Source of the DNA: Anaerolineae bacterium
GTDB lineage: Bacteria; Chloroflexota; Anaerolineae; JAADDB01
Direction of reading: 5' to 3'
Length of the DNA stretch: 18,202 nucleotides
Assembly: GCA_015489285.1 (NCBI GenBank)
Contig: WGAA01000320.1
Location: forward strand, 1 to 18,202
The notes beneath the pieces were generated by a model. It did no database searches, was not told the DNA's origin, and worked only from the letters and a program-made list of their open reading frames with translations. Of this stretch, positions 7,405 through 13,946 are shown in pieces. Both the position numbers and the translations under genes were made by a program. How positions within the stretch are numbered: the first letter of the stretch is position 1; each line of letters begins with the position of its first letter.

Positions 7405-7562
7405 GTCATTCGTCACACGTCATGCGTCAGGCGCCGGTGAGGACGTCGGCACGGCAGGTGCGGCTTGGGTTGATGACGTGATGCGTGATAACGTGATGCG
7501 TAATGCGTGATGCGTAACTTAAAGACGAGTTGGCTCTACGGCGATAACCCTGTGTCCGCGCC
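7405..7562. repeat. composite heptamer repeat, copy A
   Basis: Starts with four tandem heptamers (GTCATTC, GTCACAC, GTCATGC, GTCAGGC at 7405-7432). A non-repeated GGCGCCGG...GACGTCGGCA core follows, then seven more units of the GTGATGC/GTAATGC type (7471-7520, one being 8 bp), then a tail resembling the GTTGGC...CGCGCC tail of copies B and C. Confidence 0.85.
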
Positions 7563-7566
7563 TTGC

Positions 7567-7620
7567 GCACGGGGCTAAAACCTCCGTGCTACATCGAAGC
7601 AAAGGCCGCTGGAAGCGGCC
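7567..7620. repeat. paired short hairpins, set 1
   Basis: GCACGG (7567-7572) pairs with CCGTGC (7584-7589) around a CTAAAA-containing loop. After a CATCGAAGCAAA linker, GGCCGCT pairs with AGCGGCC (7604-7620). The same order recurs at 7699-7747. Confidence 0.75.
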
Positions 7621-7639
7621 TAAGTAGAGCGCCCTACCC

Positions 7640-7672
7640 AGACTTCCGAAGTCTGCGAGACTTCGGAAGTCT
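7640..7672. repeat. hairpin element, copy 3 (14-bp perfect stem)
   Basis: Arms 7640-7653 and 7659-7672 are perfectly complementary, with loop TGCGA. Compared with copies 2 and 4 both arms carry the compensating change from AAATC/GATTT to AAGTC/GACTT, so base pairing is kept while sequence differs. Confidence 0.9.
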
Positions 7673-7698
7673 TGATGGGCCCCGGTCCGCTAAGGTTC

Positions 7699-7802
7699 GC
7701 ACGGCGCTGAACCGCCGTGCTCATTAAAGCAAAGCCCTCCGGGCTTTCCCGGGTGAGGCCGTAGGCCTTCGCTGGGATGAGCCGGGCGGTTTAGCGCCCG
7801 GC
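7699..7802. repeat. paired short hairpins, set 2, plus a third hairpin
   Basis: GCACGGCG/CGCCGTGC (7699-7706, 7713-7720), then AAAGCCC/GGGCTTT (7731-7737, 7741-7747), then GCCGGGCG/CGCCCGGC (7781-7788, 7795-7802). The first two repeat the layout of set 1, including a related linker ending AAAGCAAAG. Confidence 0.75.
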
Positions 7803-7821
7803 GTTACTGGGCCATCCTTTC

Positions 7822-8031
7822 GTTCGTCGTTGGTCGGTCGTCGGTCGTTATCCGTCACTCGTCATCCGTCATCCGTCAGGCGCCGGAGAGGACGTCGGCA
7901 CTGCAGGCGCACCTTGGCGTGATGACGTGATACGTGATGCGTAATGCGTAACCTGGAGAGAGGCTTGGCTTTGTGGCGATGATCTTGTCTCTACGCCAAC
8001 CGATTACTCGTTACTCCGTTACTTGTTACTC
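7822..8031. repeat. composite heptamer repeat, copy B
   Basis: Three blocks: eight perfectly phased heptamers at 7826-7881 (GTCGTTG, GTCGGTC twice, GTTATCC, GTCACTC, GTCATCC twice, GTCAGGC); then a GGCGCCGG...GACGTCGGCA core as in copy A; then GTGATAC/GTGATGC/GTAATGC units at 7927-7954; then GTTACTC-type units at 8003-8031. It ends 7 bp from the stop codon of the minus-strand HAD phosphatase. Confidence 0.87.
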
Positions 8032-8038
8032 ACAAGGA

Positions 8039-8710
8039 TCAGGAGGAAAGCAAGTGGGGCAACCAGTCCAGGAGGGGAAAGAGGGTGGGTTCGGGGATGA
8101 CCCGGGATGCGGCCCGGGCCACCTCTTCGTGCTGGGGGGAAACGGCAACGCTGACGCGGGCACGCCGGAACATGGGAATATCCCCCCGGCTGTCCCCCAC
8201 GGCCAGGGTCTCCTCGGGGGGGATGCCCAGCTCCTCCTGCAACGCGGCGACGACGGTCCCCTTCCCGTCGTAGGGGCAGAGGGCACGCACCCGACCGTCA
8301 ACGACCCATTCCCGACCGTTGAACTCGAAGCCGATCTCATTGCCGATGGCAATGGGGATGCCCAAGTCCTCGGCGACCATGCGCGCGTGGAGGCGCAAGC
8401 CCGAGCTGACAATGGCTACGGTGACCCCCGCGTCCTGAAGGGCCCGCACGACCTCACGCGCGCCCGGCAGGTAGGGGTTCTGACGAAAGAGGGATTGGAG
8501 GAACTCGCGGGAGAGCCCCTTCCACAGGCTCACATCCCGCCGCAACCACTCCTCATACGGGATCCGGCCGCTGATGCCCAGGGGGGTAATGGCCTGAGAG
8601 GCGGCCAGCGTCCCCACCCGTTCGTGGACGAAGGTGTAGGGATCGCGGGCCGCCTTCAACGTCCCATCCAGATCGAAGATGGCCAGCCGGATACCGCGCT
8701 TACTTGGCAT
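8039..8710 (-). CDS. HAD-family (SerB-like, subfamily IB) phosphatase
   Basis: A 223-residue cytosolic phosphohydrolase. Motif I is IFDLDGT (nucleophile Asp13, acid Asp15), motif II VSSG (Ser102-103), motif III Lys150 in YDGKG, motif IV VGDSRGD (Asp173, Asp177). The helical cap between motifs I and II (about 20-85) resembles phosphoserine-phosphatase relatives, but the substrate cannot be read from sequence. The ATG at 8708-8710 overlaps the end of rny by 11 nt in another frame, with only a GGAG one base upstream, so translation is probably coupled to rny. A longer upstream extension of this frame would lie inside rny and is Arg/Ser-rich shadow sequence. The stop codon TGA is followed within 13 nt by heptamers. 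Confidence 0.88.
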   Translation of the reverse strand: MPSKRGIRLAIFDLDGTLKAARDPYTFVHERVGTLAASQAITPLGISGRIPYEEWLRRDVSLWKGLSREFLQSLFRQNPYLPGAREVVRALQDAGVTVAIVSSGLRLHARMVAEDLGIPIAIGNEIGFEFNGREWVVDGRVRALCPYDGKGTVVAALQEELGIPPEETLAVGDSRGDIPMFRRARVSVAVSPQHEEVARAASRVIPEPTLFPLLDWLPHLLSS

Positions 8711-10247
8711 ACTCCGTTGCCCGCATCTCCCGGATGACCGTGATCTTGATCTGCCCGGGGTATTCCATGTTGTCCTCGACCTTCTGCGCGATCTCCCGGG
8801 AGAGCTCGATGACACCCAGGTCGTCGATCTCCTCGGGCTTGACGATGATGCGGACCTCTCGCCCCGCCTGGATGGCGTAGGCTTCCTCCACGCCGGGGAA
8901 GGATTTGGCGATCTCCTCGAGCGCGGTCACCCGTTTGATGTAGGATTCCAGGGACTCGCGGCGGGCCCCCGGTCGGGCCCCGGAGATGGCGTCCGCGGTG
9001 GCCACGATGATGGCCTCCAGACTCTTGGGCTCCTCCTCCCCGTGGTGGCTGGCGATGCAGTTCACCACCTTTTCCGGCACGCCACAGCGCCGCGCGATCT
9101 CCGCGCCTACCAGGGCATGGGGGCCCTCCATCTCGTGGCTGACCGCCTTGCCGATGTCGTGGAGCAGGCCGCCCAGCTTGGCCGTGTACACGTCCGCGCC
9201 CAGTTCCGCGGCCAGGAGCGCGGAGAGGTGGGCCACTTCGATGGCGTGGGCCCACTGGTTCTGCCCGTAGGAGGTGCGGAACTTGAGCCGACCCAGCAGG
9301 CGGACGAGATCGGGGTGGAGGTTGGCCACCCCCGTCTCCAGCATGGCCTCCTCGCCGGCCTTGATGATGATCTCCTCCACCTCCGTGCGGGCCTTCTCCA
9401 CCTCCTTCTCGATGCGCGCGGGGTGGATGCGCCCGTCCTGGACGAGCTTGGTCAGCGCGCGGCGTGCGATCTCCCGGCGTACCGGGTCGTAGGAGGAGAT
9501 GGTGATGGCCTCGGGCGTGTCGTCGACGATGATGTCCACCCCCGTCGCGTTCTCGATGGCGCGAATGTTCCGCCCCTGCCGGCCGATGATGCGCCCCTTC
9601 ATGTCGTCGCTGGGCAGGGGCACGGAGGTCACCGTGGTCTCGGCCACGTGCTCCGACGCGAGGCGCTCGATGGCCAGGGTGATGATCTCCCGGGCCCGGT
9701 CCTTGGCCTCCCGCTTCGCCTCCTCCTCGATCTCCCGGATGAGGCGGGCCATATCCTCCCGGGCCTCCTGCTCCACCAGGCGCAGGAGCTCCTCCCGGGC
9801 CTCCTCGGTGGTCATACCGGCCACCCGTTCCAGTTCGGCCCGGCGTTCCTCCTCCAGGGTGGAAAGTTCCTGGAACCGCTTTTCCAGCTCGGCTTCCCGC
9901 TGGGTGATGACCCGTTCCCGGCGTTCCAGCTGCTCCAGGCGCCGTTCCATGTGCTCCTGGCGGCGCTGGAGGCGCTCCTCCTGGCGTTCGATATCCCGCC
10001 GTCGCTGCTGGATCTCCCGTTCCACCTCCCGTCGGAGCTCGAGGGCCTCGTGTTTGGCCTCGAGGACGATGCGTTTGGCTTCCCCTTCGGCCTCTTGCAG
10101 GAGGCGCTGTTTCTCCTTACGGGCTTCCTCCGCGGTGGCCTGCAAACGGCTCTCCGCGATCTTCTTGCCGGCGATGTAGCCGATAACGATGGCAACGAGG
10201 GCCAGCACGGCCAGGATGACCATCGGCAATATATGTCCTGGTCCCAT
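8700..10247 (-). CDS. rny: ribonuclease Y (membrane-anchored endoribonuclease)
   Basis: RNase Y starts mRNA decay from the inner face of the membrane. The 515 residues show an N-terminal membrane helix (about 7-27) followed directly by GKK, a long Glu/Arg-rich coiled coil (about 30-200), a KH domain with GRIIGRQGRNIR (218-229), and an HD domain with His334, HD at 363-364 in LLHDIGKA, and SHHGEEE (400-406). The C-terminus ends YPGQIKITVIREMRA, typical of the family. ATG 10245-10247 is preferred: GAGGAG lies 6 nt upstream, whereas the in-frame TTG two codons earlier would touch that site. It is 105 bp downstream of recX and overlaps the HAD gene, giving recX-rny-HAD. Confidence 0.97.
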   Translation of the reverse strand: MGPGHILPMVILAVLALVAIVIGYIAGKKIAESRLQATAEEARKEKQRLLQEAEGEAKRIVLEAKHEALELRREVEREIQQRRRDIERQEERLQRRQEHMERRLEQLERRERVITQREAELEKRFQELSTLEEERRAELERVAGMTTEEAREELLRLVEQEAREDMARLIREIEEEAKREAKDRAREIITLAIERLASEHVAETTVTSVPLPSDDMKGRIIGRQGRNIRAIENATGVDIIVDDTPEAITISSYDPVRREIARRALTKLVQDGRIHPARIEKEVEKARTEVEEIIIKAGEEAMLETGVANLHPDLVRLLGRLKFRTSYGQNQWAHAIEVAHLSALLAAELGADVYTAKLGGLLHDIGKAVSHEMEGPHALVGAEIARRCGVPEKVVNCIASHHGEEEPKSLEAIIVATADAISGARPGARRESLESYIKRVTALEEIAKSFPGVEEAYAIQAGREVRIIVKPEEIDDLGVIELSREIAQKVEDNMEYPGQIKITVIREMRATEYAK

Positions 10248-10273
10248 AGTCAACTCCTCTTGTCTCTCCAGCC

Positions 10274-10335
10274 GAGGGGGATTGCCCCCGGCGGTGGTGT
10301 CCGGCCGTTCCCCCGATGGGGAACCCGATGGGGAA
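10274..10335. repeat. small hairpin and 12-bp tandem duplication between recX and rny
   Basis: GGGGG-ATTG-CCCCC (about 10276-10289) forms a short hairpin 29 nt upstream of the rny ATG. CCCGATGGGGAA is exactly duplicated at 10312-10323 and 10324-10335. There is no T-run, so it is not a terminator. Confidence 0.5.
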
Positions 10336-10352
10336 CGAGCCCGTCCTCTTCG

Positions 10353-11006
10353 TCAAGGGTACGTGTCGGGTGTCGATTTGGCTTGGTTTTGCAGCTCCTC
10401 CCAAACGGTGGTGACGACGTCCTGGATGATGTCGTAGGAAAAGCCCCGGCGGGCCAGAAATTGGCCGGCCTTGCGGCGAAAGGTCTCTTCGTCCAGGTGC
10501 TGCCAGCGGCGGGCTCGGGCCCGCAAGGCCTTGAGGGCGCTCGCGGTGGGGTCCACGTCGGCCAGCACCCGGTCGACGACGTCCGCGGGGACGCCCTTTT
10601 GAAAGAGTTCGTAGCGCAGGGCGTGAGGGCCCCGCGGGCGGAAACGTTCCCGGTTCTCCACCCAGTAGCGGGCAAAGGCCTCATCGTCCACGTATTCCAG
10701 TTCCTGCAACCGGGCCAGCACCCGGTCGATGGTCCCGGCGTCGAAGCCCCGGCGCCGCAGCCGTTGCCGGAGCTCCGCGATGCTGCGGGGCCGCACGGCC
10801 AGCAACCGGATGGCCGCGTCCAGGGCACGGTAGTACGCGTCCTGCGCTTTGAGCGCGTCGATGTCCGCGTCCTCCAGCCATTGCCCCTGTTTCAGGTGAA
10901 GAGCCACGTCCAGGGCCAGACTGAAGGCGAATTCTCCGTCCAGGTATACGTTGACCCGCTGCTTGTTCTTCTTTTGAATTTCCAGTGCGCTGATGCGCCC
11001 TCCCAT
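10353..11006 (-). CDS. recX: regulatory protein RecX
   Basis: RecX modulates RecA by capping or destabilising its filament. The 217-residue product starts with a short beta segment (VNVYLDGEFAFSLALDVA), followed by the repeated three-helix units of the family: SIAELRQRLRRRGFDAGTIDRVLARLQELEYVDDEAFARYWVENR-type sequence in the middle (about 74-120) and RKAGQFLARRGFSYDIIQDVV near the end. This helical repeat and length fit RecX well. The ATG is at 11004-11006, with AGAGGA 10 nt upstream. It lies 363 bp behind recA with a terminator in the gap only about 35 nt before its ATG, so it is probably expressed by partial read-through. rny follows in the same direction. Confidence 0.93.
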   Translation of the reverse strand: MGGRISALEIQKKNKQRVNVYLDGEFAFSLALDVALHLKQGQWLEDADIDALKAQDAYYRALDAAIRLLAVRPRSIAELRQRLRRRGFDAGTIDRVLARLQELEYVDDEAFARYWVENRERFRPRGPHALRYELFQKGVPADVVDRVLADVDPTASALKALRARARRWQHLDEETFRRKAGQFLARRGFSYDIIQDVVTTVWEELQNQAKSTPDTYP

Positions 11007-11369
11007 GATGCGGCCGTCCTCTGGCGCTCCGGTGGCCTAAAAACGAAGGCCGGAAGCCTTTGCGGCCTCCGGCCTGATGATCGCGGTCCGGCGGTCGGAT
11101 GGAAGGTCCGACCGCGGGCAACAGAATAGCACCCTAACCTGTTCAGGTAGGTCGTTTCGGCACCCTGTATTAAGTTTGGGATGAGACGTCCGCTCGTCCT
11201 GTGTACACGATGTCGTCAACCCGACAGGCGTAATAGGGAACGCTCACGGCCGACGACGGCCGCGAGGGTTCGCCTCCTATTTCCCCATGTCCTTGCCTCC
11301 CGCCCCGCCGGGACACGGGACGGGTCCGGTGCCGTACCCATTCACCCGATCTCGTTGTGACGAGGGGTG
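11007..11369. other. recA-recX intergenic region
   Basis: 363 bp without a gene. It holds a terminator (11039-11075), a perfect 9-bp hairpin (GCGGTCGGA 11091-11099 with 11107-11115), a dyad ACCTGTTCAGGT near 11133-11150, and a GGCCG/CGGCC hairpin near 11250. A minus-strand TATTCT could be a weak -10 for recX, but no good -35 is present. Confidence 0.55.
11039..11075 (-). terminator. terminator between recA and recX
   Basis: Twelve-bp arms (11047-11058 with 11064-11075, one G-T wobble) enclose a 5-nt loop and are followed on the minus strand by CG and five T (11039-11043). It lies after recA and about 35 nt before the recX start, leaving little room for a separate promoter. Confidence 0.8.
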
Positions 11370-12386
11370 TTATTCTGCTTCCGCTTCCACTTCCGGGATC
11401 AGGCCGTAGGCCTTGCGAATGCGGTCTTCTATCTCTGCTGTAAGTTCCGGGTGGGCTTTGAGGAAGGCTTTTGCCGCCTCCCGCCCCTGGGCCATCCGCT
11501 CATCCTGGTACAGGTAGTACGATCCTCGCTTCTCGATGATTCCGGTCATCACACCCAGGTCCAGGATATCCCCTTCGCGGCTGATGCCCTCGTTGAACAT
11601 GATGTCGAATTCGGCAATGCGGAAGGGCGGGGCGACCTTGTTCTTCTTCACGGTCACCCGAACGCGGTTGCCGATGACTTCGCCCCCCCGTTTGATGCTC
11701 TGGATGCGACGCACGTCCAGGCGCACGGAAGCGTAGAATTTCAGGGCCATGCCGCCCGTCGTCGTCTCGGGGTTGCCGAACATAATGCCGATCTTCTGGC
11801 GCAACTGGTTGGTGAAGATCATGGCGGTATTGGAGGCCTTGATGGCCCCGGCCAACTTGCGCAAGGCCTGGCTCATGAGCCGGGCCTGCAAGCCCACATG
11901 GCTATCGCCCATCTCCCCTTCGATCTCGGCGCGGGGAACCAGCGCGGCCACGGAGTCGACGACAACGACGTCGACCGCGCCGGAGCGGACCAGGGCCTCC
12001 GCGATCTCCAGGGCCTGTTCCCCCGTATCGGGCTGAGACACGTAGAGGTTGTCCACGTCCACGCCGATGCGTTGGGCGTAAAAGGGGTCCAACGCGTGCT
12101 CTGTGTCGATGAACGCGGCAATGCCGCCGCGCTTTTGGGCTTCCGCAATGATGTGGAGACAGATGGTCGTCTTCCCCGAAGATTCCGGTCCGTAGATCTC
12201 GGTAATACGCCCTCGCGGGATCCCTCCTACCCCTAACGCGATGTCCAGACTGAGCGAACCTGTGGGTATGACGTCAACACGCTGGGCCGTATCGCCCAGG
12301 CGCATAATAGCCCCTTCTCCAAAGCGCTTCCGCAACGCGGTTATCGTCGTCTCTAGAGCCTTTTCTCGTCCGTTACTCTTTGCCAT
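11370..12386 (-). CDS. recA: recombinase RecA
   Basis: RecA forms ATP-dependent filaments on single-stranded DNA, drives strand exchange and activates LexA cleavage where LexA exists. The 338 residues are full length: Walker A GPESSGKT at 66-73, catalytic Glu in FIDTEHALDP (92-101), Walker B VVVVDSVAALVPR (about 140-152), loop L1 and L2 regions with MSQALRKL and FTNQLRQKIGIMFGNPETTTGG (191-212). The acidic tail ends EVEAEAE. I chose ATG 12384-12386, with GAGGAG 8 nt upstream; a GTG 36 nt earlier would add twelve non-conserved residues. It has its own promoter with a palindromic operator candidate, even though the amidase ends only 126 bp upstream in the same direction. Confidence 0.98.
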   Translation of the reverse strand: MAKSNGREKALETTITALRKRFGEGAIMRLGDTAQRVDVIPTGSLSLDIALGVGGIPRGRITEIYGPESSGKTTICLHIIAEAQKRGGIAAFIDTEHALDPFYAQRIGVDVDNLYVSQPDTGEQALEIAEALVRSGAVDVVVVDSVAALVPRAEIEGEMGDSHVGLQARLMSQALRKLAGAIKASNTAMIFTNQLRQKIGIMFGNPETTTGGMALKFYASVRLDVRRIQSIKRGGEVIGNRVRVTVKKNKVAPPFRIAEFDIMFNEGISREGDILDLGVMTGIIEKRGSYYLYQDERMAQGREAAKAFLKAHPELTAEIEDRIRKAYGLIPEVEAEAE

Positions 12387-12447
12387 CTCCTCAACTCCTC
12401 TCGCCCGGGTGTTCCGGGACACACCGATTACACGTCTTCACGCAGCC

Positions 12448-12479
12448 AGTGTACCAGATTCCCGGGAATCTGGCAAAAG
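12448..12479 (-). promoter_or_regulatory. recA promoter with 20-bp palindrome in its spacer
   Basis: On the minus strand TTGCCA (-35, 12471-12476) and TACACT (-10, 12448-12453) are 17 bp apart. The perfect palindrome CCAGATTCCCGGGAATCTGG (12454-12473) fills the spacer and overlaps the -35 box. It has no loop and no T-run, so it looks like a binding site for a dimeric protein, not a terminator. An SOS-type repressor site is an inference; the motif does not match the LexA boxes I know (CTG-N10-CAG or GAAC-N4-GTTC). Confidence 0.7.
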
Positions 12480-12512
12480 GCGGAGGGCCGGGCTTTTCGG
12501 GGAGAGGGGACA

Positions 12513-13193
12513 TCAGGGCTGGAAGAAGCAGGCAAGGCCCCGCGCGATCCCCAGGGCCGGCAGGTGCACCCGACGGGTGAGCAGATCCCGGTCTCCGCCC
12601 AGGTAGCCCGCTTCGATGATGGCCGCGGGGGTGGAGGGGTCGAGGAGGGAAAACGCGTGGTAGAAGCGCATGTCGTCGGTCACGAGGGCCTCGTCCACGG
12701 GGAGGCCGGTCGTCACCCAGTAGTTGTAGCGCAAACAGCGGACGAGGCGGTCGTCCCGCTGAGGGTGGGGGGAACGGGCCCAGCGGGCGATCTTGAAGCC
12801 GCTGCGGGAGATACAGGAATCGGAATGGATGGAGAGGAAGGCGTCCGCGCGGAGTCCCCGTAACCGGGGGTCGTATTCCTTGAGAAGGAGGGGATGAGCG
12901 CCCGCGTCGCGCAGGATCTGGGCCGTGGTCTGAGTCAAACGTCGGTTGACGCGGACTTCGCTGAGGCCGTCATCACACACGGCCCCCGGGTCGAACCCCC
13001 AGTGGCCACTGAGGAGCGCGATCTCCCGCCCGCGCAGCGCGGCCTGTTCCTCCGCGGAAAGGGGCGGGGGCGTGGGCACGCCCCCCTGTGTCGCCGGACG
13101 CAGGTGGTAGCCTACATATATAAGGAAGACGACCACGAGGAGGAGGACGAACCGCCTGGGAAATCGCCACCTCCACGGGGTCCACAGGCCCAT
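12513..13193 (-). CDS. N-acetylmuramoyl-L-alanine amidase (Amidase_3 type), membrane-anchored
   Basis: Zinc hydrolase that cleaves the bond between muramic acid and the peptide stem. The 226 residues have a signal anchor (about 14-30, after WRWRFPRR), a short Pro-rich linker, and an amidase domain. Zinc ligands are His64 (LLSGHWGFDPGA), Glu79 (GLSEVRVN) and His123 (LSIHSDSC). The catalytic Glu is Glu194 in AIIEAGYLGGDRD. All key residues are present. A C-terminal binding domain is absent, so the enzyme is minimal. The ATG at 13191-13193 follows the glutamine amidotransferase stop by 9 nt, with GGGGA as ribosome site; the two are almost certainly co-transcribed. It is unusual to see it between ruvB and recA. 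Confidence 0.9.
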   Translation of the reverse strand: MGLWTPWRWRFPRRFVLLLVVVFLIYVGYHLRPATQGGVPTPPPLSAEEQAALRGREIALLSGHWGFDPGAVCDDGLSEVRVNRRLTQTTAQILRDAGAHPLLLKEYDPRLRGLRADAFLSIHSDSCISRSGFKIARWARSPHPQRDDRLVRCLRYNYWVTTGLPVDEALVTDDMRFYHAFSLLDPSTPAAIIEAGYLGGDRDLLTRRVHLPALGIARGLACFFQP

Positions 13194-13202
13194 GAGAATC
13201 CC

Positions 13203-13922
13203 CTACACGGCGACGCGGGTGCACTCCCGCACGAAGGCACGGAAGAGGTCTTCCTGCGCGCGACGGGATTCCCCGGCGAATTCGTGCAGCCGCTCGGGGT
13301 GCCACTGGACGCCGATGACCCAACGGTGTTCCTGGCTTTCCACCCCCTCGATGAGGGGCAAGTCCCCAACGAGGAAGGCGGAGGCTTTCAGCCGGGGGGC
13401 GAGTTCTTGAGGGCTCAGTCCCTGGTGGTGATGGGAGTTGACGACGATCTGCTCCCGCCGGCCCAGAGCCTCCCAGAGGCGGGTGTTGGGCTCGACGCGC
13501 ACGAGGTGATGGATGACCTCTTCCTTGCTGGGACTTTTGTGTCCGTCGATGTGCTGGATGAGTTTGCCCCCCATGAGGACGTTGAGCACCTGGAAGCCAC
13601 GACAGATGGCCAGAACGGGCATGTCCCGCTCCAGGGCGATCTCCAGGAGGCGGAATTCCATGGCGTCCCGCCCTTCGTGGATGGATTGGACGTTGGTGCC
13701 GTCGATGGTCTCGCCGTAGTGGCGGGGGTGGACGTCGCCACCGCCGCCGAGGACGAATCCATCGAGTTGGGCGAGGCGGTGCGGGTCGAAGGTGCAAGTG
13801 TCGGGGTGAAGGATGACGACCTCGGCTCCCGCCTGTTCGATGGCCTGCCGGTAGTAACGAAGCTTTTCCGGGTTCTTTTCGGGATCGTACAGGGTGGTCA
13901 GGCCTACACGCGGACGGTTCAT
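13203..13922 (-). CDS. class I glutamine amidotransferase-like hydrolase (Peptidase_C26, PuuD-like)
   Basis: A 239-residue protein of the gamma-glutamyl hydrolase / PuuD group, which frees glutamate from gamma-glutamyl amides. Visible features: LDGFVLGGGGDVHPRHYGE (53-71), the nucleophile elbow AICRGFQVLNV with Cys107, and the His/Glu pair of the triad in GVQWHPERL (His208, Glu210). The triad is complete. In PuuD the substrate is gamma-glutamyl-GABA; the substrate here cannot be assigned, and a peptidoglycan-related gamma-glutamyl bond is a speculation prompted only by the adjacent amidase. The ATG at 13920-13922 has two closely placed AAGGAGG sites upstream. It lies 24 nt after ruvB and 9 nt before the amidase. 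Confidence 0.88.
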   Translation of the reverse strand: MNRPRVGLTTLYDPEKNPEKLRYYRQAIEQAGAEVVILHPDTCTFDPHRLAQLDGFVLGGGGDVHPRHYGETIDGTNVQSIHEGRDAMEFRLLEIALERDMPVLAICRGFQVLNVLMGGKLIQHIDGHKSPSKEEVIHHLVRVEPNTRLWEALGRREQIVVNSHHHQGLSPQELAPRLKASAFLVGDLPLIEGVESQEHRWVIGVQWHPERLHEFAGESRRAQEDLFRAFVRECTRVAV

Positions 13923-13946
13923 GGTCCTCCTTAGCCTCCTCCTTTC

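Larger units (their letters stand above)
7064..8038. other. 975-bp non-coding repeat mosaic
   Basis: No open frame here has both a ribosome site and plausible protein composition. From left to right the region holds a weak AT-rich promoter-like patch (TTATAT on the minus strand, near 7127), nested inverted repeats (7158-7260), hairpin element copy 2, heptamer array A, paired short hairpins, hairpin element copy 3, more short hairpins, and heptamer array B ending against the HAD phosphatase stop codon. Confidence 0.8.

Noticed and set aside
7048..7416. A 122-codon minus-strand frame upstream of the small membrane protein
   Set aside because: It crosses hairpin element copy 2 and the nested dyads, has no ribosome site, and translates repeat sequence.
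7405..7881. CRISPR array
   Set aside because: The repeats have a 7-bp period with no spacers, and the longer hairpins are four isolated copies, not regularly spaced. No cas gene is present.
8679..11129. An 816-codon open frame on the plus strand across rny and recX
   Set aside because: It runs through two recognised minus-strand genes and their intergenic gap, has repetitive Leu/Gly/Asp composition and no ribosome site.
12454..12473. Terminator of the amidase gene
   Set aside because: The palindrome has no loop and no T-run, and it sits precisely inside a 17-bp promoter spacer, so an operator fits better.
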